A stretch of DNA of 6,914 bases from the NCBI GenBank assembly GCA_937926025.1, contig CALANQ010000419.1, forward strand, positions 1 through 6,914. Reading direction: 5' to 3'. The position numbers and the translations under genes were made by a program. This DNA is from an uncultured Acidimicrobiales bacterium. GTDB lineage: Bacteria; Actinomycetota; Acidimicrobiia; Acidimicrobiales; Iamiaceae. This document shows positions 1-6,914 of the stretch, piece after piece (positions within the stretch are counted from its first letter, which is position 1; every line of letters begins with the position of its first letter). The notes under the pieces were generated by a model. It ran no database searches. It was not told the origin of the DNA and saw nothing but the letters and a program-made list of their open reading frames with translations.

Positions 1-1281
1 CCCGTCGGGCGACAGGGCGAGCCGGTACGAGTCGCGGGCCACCGGGAACGAGGCGACCGCTCGCCCGGCCAGCAGGTCGACCACGATGACGGCCTCGTAC
101 ACCTGGCTCACGCCGTAGGCGTAGCGACCCGACGGGTGCAGGACCACGTCGCGGAGCTGGCTCTCCCCGAGGTTGAGGATCTTGGAAGTTCCCGCCGCCT
201 GCAGCGGCGCCCCGGCCTGGCGGCCGAAGCGGGTGGCGTAGGCGCTGCCGTCGAAGACCTCCTGCGCGTACACCGAGGAGGGGGTGCCCGCTTCGAGGCG
301 GGCGACCGCGGCCTGGTAGGCGGCGACGGACGGCGCCTTGCGCAGCAGCCCGTAGGCGATGACGATGGCGTCCACCTCCTCGACCCGCTTCCGCACGTTC
401 TCGCTGGACTCGGAGAACTGGGTCATGACCGCGCCGCGGGTCTTCGAGCGGGCATCGAGCTTCGACGTCCAGTACTTCAGCCCAGCCGCGTCGGGCGCCC
501 GGCCCAGGACGTTGCGGTACACCAGGTCGACGAAGGCCCGATTGCTCAGCGACCCGTAGGTGCGGGCGAACTCGCTGGATCCGGCGAAGCTCGACGACGC
601 CGCCTCGATCCGGGTCCCGGACCGGAGCTTGCCGATCCAGTAGCCGTACCCGGAGGTGTCCGGCGGGCGCTTGAAGTACGCCAGGTAGAGCCGGGCCATG
701 GCCGCCATCGGCGCGGCGCCGGAGGCGTGGCTCACGTCCCGGATGTAGGACCCGGGGGTGCCCGCTCCGCCCAGCGTCGTGCGGGCCTTGCCGAGCTCGT
801 CTGCGGTGATGGTGCGGGCCTCGAAGTCCCGGCGCTGCTGGGTGGCGAGCTCGTCGCTGGTGATGAACGGCCACAGCGGGCGCGGGCCGACGCGACCGGT
901 GGAGGCCGACGGCGCGCCCACCGTGCCGGCCTCGTCCACCGCCCGCACGGTGAACCGGTACACCCGGTGCGGATCGAGGTCGGCGAGCCGGCGACGGGCC
1001 GGGACGGCCGCCACCTCGACCGTGCGGGACGGGGTGGTGGCCTGGTCGTCGTACTGCGTGATGATGATGCGGCCGCCGGTGCCGATGGCCGGCACGAACG
1101 GCCAGGACACCTCGACGAAGCCGTCGCCGGGGGTGGCCGTGGGCTGACCCGGGGTGGCCACCGTGGCCGCCGCGGTCGCGGCCGGCGCAGCGAACGCCGA
1201 GGTCGGGATGACCGCGGCTCCGAGCACCGCGGCGATGGTCGACACGGCGATGCCCGCGGCGCGGATCGGTCGGCCCCTCAC
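1..1281 (-). CDS. Secreted FN3-DUF4214 protein with start of a C-terminal beta-propeller (3' end beyond window)
   Basis: This frame is open for 427 codons from a GTG at 1281-1279 to the window edge with no stop, so the C-terminus is missing. Residues 1-31 are a clear signal peptide: an Arg-rich start (MRGRPIR), a hydrophobic core and an AFA cleavage site before APAAT. Residues about 45-132 look like a fibronectin type III domain (EVSWPF, YRFTVRAVDEAG). Residues about 138-190 are a degenerate DUF4214-like unit, and 197-242, 253-296 and 307-352 are three clearer ones (YFKRPPDTSGYGYW, VLGRAPDAAGLKYW). From about residue 366, phrases such as VVLHPSGRYAYGV, VIVVDLLAGRAVASF and LALSPDG resemble YVTN/WD40-type beta-propeller blades. 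The start codon overlaps the stop of the upstream protease gene in GTGA, suggesting translational coupling. No strong Shine-Dalgarno is visible; the Arg-rich n-region favours this start over later GTGs. The role is unknown. An exported surface protein with a binding propeller is an inference. Confidence 0.85.
   Translation of the reverse strand, partial: MRGRPIRAAGIAVSTIAAVLGAAVIPTSAFAAPAATAAATVATPGQPTATPGDGFVEVSWPFVPAIGTGGRIIITQYDDQATTPSRTVEVAAVPARRRLADLDPHRVYRFTVRAVDEAGTVGAPSASTGRVGPRPLWPFITSDELATQQRRDFEARTITADELGKARTTLGGAGTPGSYIRDVSHASGAAPMAAMARLYLAYFKRPPDTSGYGYWIGKLRSGTRIEAASSSFAGSSEFARTYGSLSNRAFVDLVYRNVLGRAPDAAGLKYWTSKLDARSKTRGAVMTQFSESSENVRKRVEEVDAIVIAYGLLRKAPSVAAYQAAVARLEAGTPSSVYAQEVFDGSAYATRFGRQAGAPLQAAGTSKILNLGESQLRDVVLHPSGRYAYGVSQVYEAVIVVDLLAGRAVASFPVARDSYRLALSPDG
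388..693 (-). repeat. DUF4214 block, copy A (paralogous to 1446-1751)
   Basis: Encodes residues 197-298 of the left-edge protein. It aligns without gaps to residues 532-633 of the metalloprotease with 72 of 102 identical residues by hand count. Islands such as TYGSLSNRAFV and VMTQFSESSENVRK are fully shared. The similarity is visible in the DNA too, for example 391-427 against 1449-1485. Confidence 0.85.
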
Positions 1282-3344
1282 GACACCAGGTCCCGGTACT
1301 CGGTGGTGGCGTAGATCTGCCCGGCCAGCGCGGCCAGCGGCGAGCCGCCGTCGAGCAGCGCCTGATCGGCCGTGTACTCGGGCTTGGTGGGCATGCGGTG
1401 CAGCATCCCCGAGCGGAGGAGCACCGACTGGACCTCGGCGGCCATCTTCCGCACGTTCTCCGAGGACTCGGAGAACTGGGTCATCACCGAGCCGCGGCCC
1501 TGGACCCTCCGGTCCAGGCGGCTCACCCAGTAGTTCAGCCCCGACGTGTCGGGCGCCCGGTGCAGCACGTTGGTGTACACCAGCTTCACGAAGGCCCGGT
1601 TGCTCAGGCTGCCGTACGTGCGCCTGAACTCCGACGACGCCGCGAACGTGTCCGAGGCCTTCTGCAGGCTGGTGCCCGAGCGGAGCCGGCCGGTCCAGTA
1701 CTGGAAGCCGCCGTAGTCGGGCAGCCGCTGGAAGTACGCCGAGTACAGGCGGGTCACCTTCGCCCGCAGATCCGCGGATTCGGGGAGCGAGGCGACCGCC
1801 GCCACCACGTCGGCCGGTCCGGCGGACCCGTCGTTGAGCCCGGTGCGGAACAGGTTCAGCTCGCCGAGGTTGGGCTGGCGGCCGACGAAGTCCAGGTACT
1901 GGCGGCGCACGATGCCCGACGCGTTGGTGAACGGCGACGAGTCGAACGGGACCATCACCGGGCTGAGGGGCGAGCGGGCGCCGAGCCCGTAGGAGTTGGA
2001 CGCGGCGACGGCGAACCGGTAGCTGGTGCCGTTGGCCAGGCCGGTCACCGCGTACGAGGTGGCCGATGCCGGCACGTCGTAGGTCTGGGCCGGCGTGGCG
2101 GCCCCGTCGTCGTAGCGGTAGATGCGCGTGCCGGTGAGGCGGACCCGTCCCGTGTCGATGGGCGGGGTCCAGCTCAGGTCCACCCGCCCGGTCCCGGCGG
2201 ATCCCGAAGGTGCCGTCGAGGAGCCGGGGACGCCCGCCGCGCCGACCGTCTTCCAGCCCATGTCCCGCACCATCATGAGGACCAGGTCGCCGGGGTCGTA
2301 GATCGACTCGCCGTCGTCGAGGTAGGGGGTCATCAGCGAGTTGGCGTTGCCCGTGGGATAGGTGGCCTCGTCGAGATGGCTGATGGACGACCCGGGCCGG
2401 AAGGTGGACGGGGCGTAGAGCTTGGTGCGGTGGGCGCTGTCGACGGCGCTGCCACCCCAGTAGACCTTGTTGGAGCGCAGCATGGCGGCCAGCGCGGTGG
2501 TGCCGCTGCCGTAGTCGAGGATGGTGCCGCCCGCGCTGTCGGCCACCCAGGCGTCGTACTCGAACGGGTAGCCGGTGCCGTAGCCGAAGGAGCCCCGCCC
2601 GCCCGACACCTCGGTGCTGTCGACGAGGCCGAGCCCGTGGCCGATCTCGTGGAGGACGACGGTGGTGAAGTCCATCTGGTTGGCCGGCGTGTTGCCGTCG
2701 GTGCCGAAGTACCAGGGGCCGCCGTCCTTGTTGAACTCGGCGATGATGTCGGGCTCCGGCGACAGGTCGCGCTTGGCGGCGGCGTTGGCCATGGCGATGG
2801 GCTGCCACGCCCACCGCGTGCCGCCCCGGTAGAAGTCGGCCGGTCCGGCCCCGCCGAGGACCAGCGGCTCCATGGACTTCCAGGTGGCGTCGATGCGGAT
2901 GGGCACGCTCGAGGAGACCAGCTTCGACCACAGGTCGACCGCCCGCTGGAACGAGGCCCGCGCCGCCGTGGGGAACCCGTGGTAGGTCACCACGAACGTG
3001 GACGAGACGGCGCTGACCCGCTGCGGGGGCAGCGACCGCTCGGGCACCTGGGCCTCCGCCTCGGTGGTGCGCTTGCGGAGGTACGCCGTGGATCCGGGCC
3101 GGAGCTGACCGCCGTCGGCCGCCGGGCGGATCCCATCGGCCGCCGGGCTGCTCCCGTCGGACGCAACCGGCGCCACCGGCGTCACCGGCGCCACCTGCGC
3201 CGGCTCGCTGCTCGCCGTCCCGGCGATGCCGCCGGCTGCCACTGCTGCGATGACGGCCACGGCCGCCACCTTCTTCCACACCGCCACGCGGACCGTCGTT
3301 TCTGGGGAACGGGTCCGCCGAGGTGCGGCGGACGAGGCCGCCAT
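1278..3344 (-). CDS. Secreted zinc metalloprotease (HExxH) with FN3 and DUF4214 repeats
   Basis: The 688-aa product is predicted to be an exported peptidase. Residues about 17-46 form the signal segment (VWKK followed by an Ala/Val core). Residues 50-82 are a low-complexity Pro/Ala/Asp linker. The catalytic domain spans about 113-365. It contains HEIGHGLGLVD with H232, E233 and H236, a conserved-looking SHLDE at 322-326, and a LMTP Met-turn candidate at 337-340. It closes with MVRDMGW, as I recall from a family of secreted bacterial HEIGHGLGF-type metalloproteases. Residues about 375-462 are an FN3 domain. Residues about 479-688 hold four DUF4214-like units. The position after HExxHxxG that is His in matrixins is Asp242 here, so the third zinc ligand is uncertain. 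The ATG at 3344 lies 20 nt after the P450 stop and has only a weak ribosome binding site. The n-region is long, so a GTG at codon 20 or 22 is an alternative start. The substrate is unknown. Confidence 0.88.
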   Translation of the reverse strand: MAASSAAPRRTRSPETTVRVAVWKKVAAVAVIAAVAAGGIAGTASSEPAQVAPVTPVAPVASDGSSPAADGIRPAADGGQLRPGSTAYLRKRTTEAEAQVPERSLPPQRVSAVSSTFVVTYHGFPTAARASFQRAVDLWSKLVSSSVPIRIDATWKSMEPLVLGGAGPADFYRGGTRWAWQPIAMANAAAKRDLSPEPDIIAEFNKDGGPWYFGTDGNTPANQMDFTTVVLHEIGHGLGLVDSTEVSGGRGSFGYGTGYPFEYDAWVADSAGGTILDYGSGTTALAAMLRSNKVYWGGSAVDSAHRTKLYAPSTFRPGSSISHLDEATYPTGNANSLMTPYLDDGESIYDPGDLVLMMVRDMGWKTVGAAGVPGSSTAPSGSAGTGRVDLSWTPPIDTGRVRLTGTRIYRYDDGAATPAQTYDVPASATSYAVTGLANGTSYRFAVAASNSYGLGARSPLSPVMVPFDSSPFTNASGIVRRQYLDFVGRQPNLGELNLFRTGLNDGSAGPADVVAAVASLPESADLRAKVTRLYSAYFQRLPDYGGFQYWTGRLRSGTSLQKASDTFAASSEFRRTYGSLSNRAFVKLVYTNVLHRAPDTSGLNYWVSRLDRRVQGRGSVMTQFSESSENVRKMAAEVQSVLLRSGMLHRMPTKPEYTADQALLDGGSPLAALAGQIYATTEYRDLVS
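1446..1751 (-). repeat. DUF4214 block, copy B (paralogous to 388-693)
   Basis: Encodes residues 532-633 of the metalloprotease, covering the second and third DUF4214 units. It is the same length (306 nt) as copy A and is gapless against it. The adjoining units on each side are much more diverged between the two proteins, so conservation is concentrated in this block. Confidence 0.85.
3115..3192 (-). repeat. Microrepeats coding for a Pro/Ala/Asp linker after the protease signal peptide
   Basis: Two short direct repeats lie side by side within the metalloprotease gene. A 13-bp unit TCGGCCGCCGGGC occurs at 3115-3127 and 3136-3148 (21-bp period, giving two PAADG peptides). Three near-identical 9-bp units ACCGGCGYC occur at 3166-3192 (giving APV, TPV, APV). 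They encode the low-complexity segment between signal peptide and catalytic domain, probably a flexible linker or part of a propeptide. Confidence 0.7.
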
Positions 3345-3364
3345 GTTGCCAGATCCGTGACCGG

Positions 3365-4567
3365 CTACCTACGCAGCGTGAGCGGGGCGTGCTTGAGCCC
3401 GGCGATGATGGCCGAGCCGGTGCGCGCCACCTCGCCTGCCGGCTCGATGCCGGTCCAGCGCTGGAGCAGCTCCTCGAGCAGGACCCGGCCCTCGAGCCGG
3501 GCCAGCGATGCCCCGATGCAGAAGTGCGGGCCGAAGCCCAGCGCCACTTGCGGGTTCGGCTCCCGGTCGACGCGGAACTCCCCGGCGTCGGGCCCGAACA
3601 CGGCCTCGTCGCGGTTGGCGGCGGCGTAGAGGAGCAGCACCGGATCGCCCGCGGCGATGGCCACGCCGCGCAGCTCCGTGTCCACCGTGGCGGTGCGCAT
3701 GAACGCCACCACGGGCGTCGTCCACCGCAGCCACTCCTCGACGCACGACGAGATGAGCTCCCGGTCGTCGACGAGGCGCTGCAGCTGATCGGGGTGGTTC
3801 GCCAGAGCCCACAGGCCGCCGGAGATCATGTTGCGGGTGGTCTCGTTGCCGGCCACGAGCAGCTGGTTGAAGAACATCAGCAGCTCGTCGTCGGTGAGCG
3901 TCTCGCCGTCGATCTCCACGTTGGCCAGCACGGAGATCAGGTCGGTGCCGTCGCCGCCGCGGCGGTCGCGGCCCGCCGCCATCAGGTACTCCTGCATCTC
4001 CGTCATCAGCGCCATGCACTCCTCGAAGCTGAGGTTGGAGGCACCGGGGATGGTGGCGTCGGACCACAGGACGAAGCGGTCGCGGTCCTCGTCGGGGATG
4101 CCGAGGAGATCGGCGATCACGTGCACCGGGTACGGCTCGGCCAGCGCGGGCACGATGTCGACGGGCTCATCGGTGGGGAGCTCGTCGAGCAGCCGGGTGA
4201 CCAGGGTGCGCAGCGGATCCTCGAGCGCCCGGATCCGGCTGGGCGAGAAGCCGGGCTGCACCAGCTTGCGGTAGCGGGTGTGCACCGGCGGATCGGTGTG
4301 CATCATGGTGGGCGGCGACGGGTACTTGATGCCGATCTCCATGGTGAGGATGCCCTTGCCCGACTCGAACCGGGCCGGGTCCCGGGACACCTCGAGGACT
4401 TCCGGCTGGGTGGTGACGACCCACCATCCGGCGCCGTCGTCGGGCTGGTGCCACACCACGGGCGCCTCGTCCCGGAGCCGGGCGTAGGTGGGGAACGGGT
4501 CGTCCGCGTAGAACGACTCGTCCACGAGCGGCGCGGTGAGCTCCGGTGCCGTGGGCCGATCCACCAT
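3365..4567 (-). CDS. Cytochrome P450
   Basis: This is a complete bacterial-length (400 aa) soluble heme monooxygenase, with no membrane anchor. Canonical motifs are present: HTDPPVHTRYRKLV near residues 90-103 (C-helix region), the I-helix oxygen-activation motif AGNETT at 239-244, ExxR at E278-R281, and the heme loop FGPHFCIG at 345-352 with Cys350 as the thiolate ligand. The overall style resembles actinobacterial P450s, including the CYP124/125/142 group that oxidises sterol side chains and methyl-branched lipids, but I cannot assign a CYP family by eye. The ATG at 4567-4565 shares one base with the hydratase stop (TGATG). It is preceded by GGGGAGG (4578-4572), 4 nt away. An adjacent in-frame GTG (4570-4568) is too close to that site. 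The same frame stays open upstream to 5638, but that part is antisense shadow. No ferredoxin or reductase partner gene is in the window. Neighbours suggest lipid or side-chain oxidation, which is inference. Confidence 0.96.
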   Translation of the reverse strand: MVDRPTAPELTAPLVDESFYADDPFPTYARLRDEAPVVWHQPDDGAGWWVVTTQPEVLEVSRDPARFESGKGILTMEIGIKYPSPPTMMHTDPPVHTRYRKLVQPGFSPSRIRALEDPLRTLVTRLLDELPTDEPVDIVPALAEPYPVHVIADLLGIPDEDRDRFVLWSDATIPGASNLSFEECMALMTEMQEYLMAAGRDRRGGDGTDLISVLANVEIDGETLTDDELLMFFNQLLVAGNETTRNMISGGLWALANHPDQLQRLVDDRELISSCVEEWLRWTTPVVAFMRTATVDTELRGVAIAAGDPVLLLYAAANRDEAVFGPDAGEFRVDREPNPQVALGFGPHFCIGASLARLEGRVLLEELLQRWTGIEPAGEVARTGSAIIAGLKHAPLTLRR

Positions 4568-5430
4568 CACGCCTCCCCGTAGGTGACGCGACCGGCGTCG
4601 ATGACCACGCGGCCGTCGCCGCCCAGCGTCTGGAACACGGCCTCGCCCGCTCCGGTGTCCCAGGCGTTGACCGTGAGCGTCTCGCCCGGCAGCACCGGAG
4701 ACGAGAAGCGCCCCTCCATGGACGTGAACCGACCCGGATCGGAGCCGCAGAGCAGGTGCAGCAGGCCGCGCCCGGTGAACCCGTAGGTGCAGAGCCCGTG
4801 GAGGATCGGCCGGTCGAAGCCGCCGAACGCCGCGAACGCCGGATCCGAGTGCAGCGGGTTCCGGTCGCCCGAGAGGCGGTACAGGAGCGCCTGGTCGGAT
4901 CGGGTGGCGTACGACACGGTGTGGTCGGGCGCCCGGTCGGGGGCGACGTTCTTCGGCCCCGACGGGCCCCGGTCGCCGCCGAAGCCGCCCTCGCCGCGGA
5001 TGAAGGCGGACATCACGGTGGAGAACAGCGGCTGGCCGGAGGCCGTGTCGGTGGAGGTCGACGTGACCTCGACCACCGCGCCCTTCCCCTTGTCGTAGAT
5101 GCCGGTGATGGTGCCGACCGTCTCGACCTCGCCCGCGGTGGGGATGGGGCCGTGCAGCGTGATGGCCTGCTCGCCGTGCACGAGCATCGCCGGGTTGAAC
5201 GTGCCGATCGACCCGAACGCGCCGGCCCCGCCGACGCCCAGGACCACGGCCATGGTCGGCAGGACCACCAGCTCGGTGTCCTGCGAGTTCTCGGTGGTGA
5301 ACTGCAGCTCCTGGAGCGGGTCCACCGCGCCCGCGCCGACGCCCATGGCGTAGAGCAGGACGTCGCGGGTGTCCCACGAGTGGCGCACCGGCTGCCCGGT
5401 GGCGCCGACGGCGTCGGGGTTGATGGGCAC
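4567..5430 (-). CDS. MaoC-family enoyl-CoA hydratase (hydratase-2 type, double hotdog)
   Basis: The 287-aa protein matches the two-hotdog R-specific enoyl-CoA hydratase 2, as in the hydratase domain of MFE-2 and its actinobacterial homologues. It should convert a trans-2-enoyl-CoA to a (3R)-hydroxyacyl-CoA. The N-terminal half (about 10-150) is the degenerate hotdog that forms the substrate pocket (LLYAMGVGAG near 25-34). The C-terminal half has the catalytic motif YRLSGDRNPLHSDP, with Asp189 and His194 at the 5-residue spacing of the known Asp/His pair. It is followed by GFDRPILHGLCTYG (204-217), also typical of the family. The start is GTG (5430-5428), 3 nt after the SDR stop. It is served by GAGGAG (5442-5437), which lies inside the SDR's last codons at a 6-nt spacing. 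Gene order SDR then hydratase mirrors the domain order of MFE-2. Acyl-chain specificity cannot be deduced; a bulky, sterol-like or branched substrate is possible. Confidence 0.94.
   Translation of the reverse strand: MPINPDAVGATGQPVRHSWDTRDVLLYAMGVGAGAVDPLQELQFTTENSQDTELVVLPTMAVVLGVGGAGAFGSIGTFNPAMLVHGEQAITLHGPIPTAGEVETVGTITGIYDKGKGAVVEVTSTSTDTASGQPLFSTVMSAFIRGEGGFGGDRGPSGPKNVAPDRAPDHTVSYATRSDQALLYRLSGDRNPLHSDPAFAAFGGFDRPILHGLCTYGFTGRGLLHLLCGSDPGRFTSMEGRFSSPVLPGETLTVNAWDTGAGEAVFQTLGGDGRVVIDAGRVTYGEA
4572..4578 (-). promoter_or_regulatory. Ribosome binding site for the P450
   Basis: GGGGAGG on the minus strand lies within the final codons of the hydratase, 4 nt before the ATG at 4567. It decides the P450 start within a frame that stays open far upstream. 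Confidence 0.75.
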
Positions 5431-5433
5431 GGG

Positions 5434-6342
<909 letters not shown>

Positions 6343-6350
6343 CCCCTTGC

Positions 6351-6368
6351 TCCCGCGTCGTCGCGGGA
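6351..6368 (-). promoter_or_regulatory. Leader hairpin overlapping the SDR Shine-Dalgarno
   Basis: In the minus-strand transcript TCCCGCG-ACGA-CGCGGGA forms a 7-bp GC-rich stem with a 4-nt loop. Its 3' arm supplies GGGA of the GGGAG ribosome binding site for the ATG at 6342, so folding would mask that site. This assumes translation starts at 6342. If the upstream ATG at 6384 were used, the hairpin would be within the coding sequence. Confidence 0.45.
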
Positions 6369-6380
6369 CTCGATGAGCGC

Positions 6381-6469
6381 CCATCTTGGCAAACCGGCAG
6401 GACAGCCCGCTGGTGACCGGCGGTCACCGTCCACTGCCACGGACGAGCGGCAGCCACGTGCCAAGGTGG
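6381..6469. repeat. Inverted repeat TGCCAAG(A/G)TGG bracketing the divergent spacer
   Basis: TGCCAAGATGG reads on the minus strand at 6391-6381 and TGCCAAGGTGG on the plus strand at 6459-6469 (10 of 11 identical). The two copies face opposite genes and flank the palindrome at 6412-6428. The plus-strand copy contains the ribosome binding site of the VanW-like gene; the minus-strand copy contains the unused ATG at 6384. They may be shared leader or promoter elements, or chance. Confidence 0.35.
6412..6428. promoter_or_regulatory. Perfect 8-1-8 palindrome, candidate operator
   Basis: GGTGACCGGCGGTCACC has 8-bp arms (GGTGACCG / CGGTCACC) around one central base and lies in the divergent spacer between the SDR and the VanW-like gene. 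Size and symmetry fit the binding site of a dimeric repressor such as a TetR-family regulator. No regulator gene is in the window, and the sequence does not match the KstR-type AAC/GTT pattern I know from cholesterol regulons. It could control either or both divergent genes. A hairpin role is less likely because the single-base centre leaves little loop. Confidence 0.55.
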
Positions 6470-6473
6470 ACGG

Positions 6474-6914
6474 ATGCGTCGTCCCCGTATGCGGCTGGTC
6501 CTCGGCATCGCCCTGCCCGTGCTCGTCATCGTGATCCTGCTGGCCGCCTGGGCCATCGACACGTCGAGCGCGAGCGGCAAGGTGCCTCGGAACACCACGC
6601 TGGCCGGGCGGGACGTGTCCACGTTCGGCGAGGACGACCTGGCCGCCACGGTCGCCGATGTGGCCGAGGAGTACGCCACCGCCGACGTCCAGGTGCGCAC
6701 CGACCAGAAGAGCTACAAGATCCCGGCCAAGGACCTCGGGCTGATGCTCGACGAGGACGCCACCGTCAACGCCGCCCTCGACCTGCCCACCGGCCCGATC
6801 GCGTGGGCGTCGTCGTTCCTCGACGAGCGCACCGTGCCCCTGACCTTCGTGGTCGACGAGGACCAGCTGAAGGCCGGGCTCGCCGAGCTGGGCGGCAACG
6901 CCAAGCCCACCGAG
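6474..6914 (+). CDS. Membrane-anchored VanW/PG_binding_4-like protein (3' end beyond window)
   Basis: An open frame of 147 codons runs from the ATG at 6474 to the window edge without a stop. Residues 1-7 are Arg-rich, and about 7-28 form one transmembrane helix (LVLGIALPVLVIVILLAAWAI), giving an N-in, C-out anchor. The exterior part begins GKVPRNTTLAGRDVSTFGEDDLAATVADVAEEY and continues YKIPAKDLGLMLDEDATVNAAL. This resembles the putative peptidoglycan-binding domain (PG_binding_4) that precedes the VanW domain in many actinobacterial proteins. The VanW part itself would lie outside the window, so the family call is inferred from this region alone. An AAGGTGG (6463-6469) ribosome binding site precedes the ATG; a second ATG at 6489 lacks one. 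The gene is divergent from the catabolic run and shares its upstream region. A cell-envelope role is likely; substrate and partner are unknown. Confidence 0.82.
   Translation, partial: MRRPRMRLVLGIALPVLVIVILLAAWAIDTSSASGKVPRNTTLAGRDVSTFGEDDLAATVADVAEEYATADVQVRTDQKSYKIPAKDLGLMLDEDATVNAALDLPTGPIAWASSFLDERTVPLTFVVDEDQLKAGLAELGGNAKPTE

Noticed and set aside
136..1314. Plus-strand open frame of 392 codons
   Set aside because: Antisense to the FN3-DUF4214 gene. The product is low-complexity Arg/Gly/Ala-rich with no recognisable domain, as expected from a high-GC shadow frame.
2633..2664. Assignment of the protease to snapalysin family M7 from HExxHxxGxxD
   Set aside because: The motif fits, but the protein is much longer and the sequence around SHLDE, LMTP and MVRDMGW resembles another secreted metalloprotease group, so I did not name M7.
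1398..3629. Plus-strand open frame of 743 codons
   Set aside because: Antisense to the metalloprotease and P450 genes and composed of Gly/Arg/Val/His-rich sequence with no motif; a GC-driven shadow.
3323..4582. Plus-strand open frame of 419 codons
   Set aside because: Antisense to the P450, whose heme, ExxR and I-helix motifs show the real coding strand.
6386..6414. Possible promoter with TTGGCA as -35
   Set aside because: No acceptable -10 hexamer lies 16-18 nt downstream on either strand; the resemblance is partial and could be chance.
6455..6460. CACGTG palindrome
   Set aside because: Only 6 bp with no extended symmetry; expected by chance in GC-rich DNA.

Overview
The window is high-GC (roughly 70%), densely packed bacterial DNA. 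It carries an actinobacterial-type MaoC hydratase, SDR and cytochrome P450, secreted proteins with FN3 and DUF4214 modules, and a VanW-like membrane protein. The protein style suggests an actinobacterium, possibly class Acidimicrobiia (Iamia/Ilumatobacter-like). That placement is inference, because no rRNA or marker gene is present.

Layout. Positions 1-6342 are filled by five consecutive minus-strand genes, read right to left. (1) 6342-5434 is an NAD-type short-chain dehydrogenase resembling the (3R)-hydroxyacyl-CoA dehydrogenase domain of peroxisomal multifunctional enzyme type 2 (MFE-2/HSD17B4). (2) 5430-4567 is a double-hotdog MaoC/hydratase-2 enoyl-CoA hydratase. (3) 4567-3365 is a cytochrome P450 of 400 aa. 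(4) 3344-1278 is a secreted HExxH zinc metalloprotease followed by an FN3 domain and about four DUF4214 repeats. (5) 1281-1 is a secreted FN3-DUF4214 protein that enters a beta-propeller-like region and runs off the left edge. The junctions are very tight: a 3-nt gap, a 1-nt overlap (TGATG), a 20-nt gap and a 4-nt overlap (GTGA). I see no terminator between the genes, so they may be one transcription unit. On the plus strand, 6474-6914 is the start of a divergent membrane-anchored protein with a PG_binding_4/VanW-like extracellular region, cut by the right edge.

How the genes may work together. The SDR and hydratase are consecutive beta-oxidation activities (R-specific hydration, then 3-hydroxyacyl-CoA oxidation) and sit in the same order as in eukaryotic MFE-2. 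A P450 beside them fits oxidation of an alkyl, isoprenoid or sterol side chain before activation and beta-oxidation, as in actinobacterial steroid catabolism. The substrate cannot be read from the sequence. The two secreted proteins share a closely related DUF4214 block (about 70% identity over 102 residues, counted by eye), so they look like tandem paralogues carrying different functional domains.

The 131-bp divergent intergenic region (6343-6473) holds a perfect 8-1-8 palindrome (likely operator), a hairpin overlapping the SDR ribosome binding site, and a longer-range inverted repeat. No RNA gene, CRISPR array, insertion sequence or integration site was seen. No stretch over 300 bases lacks a gene.
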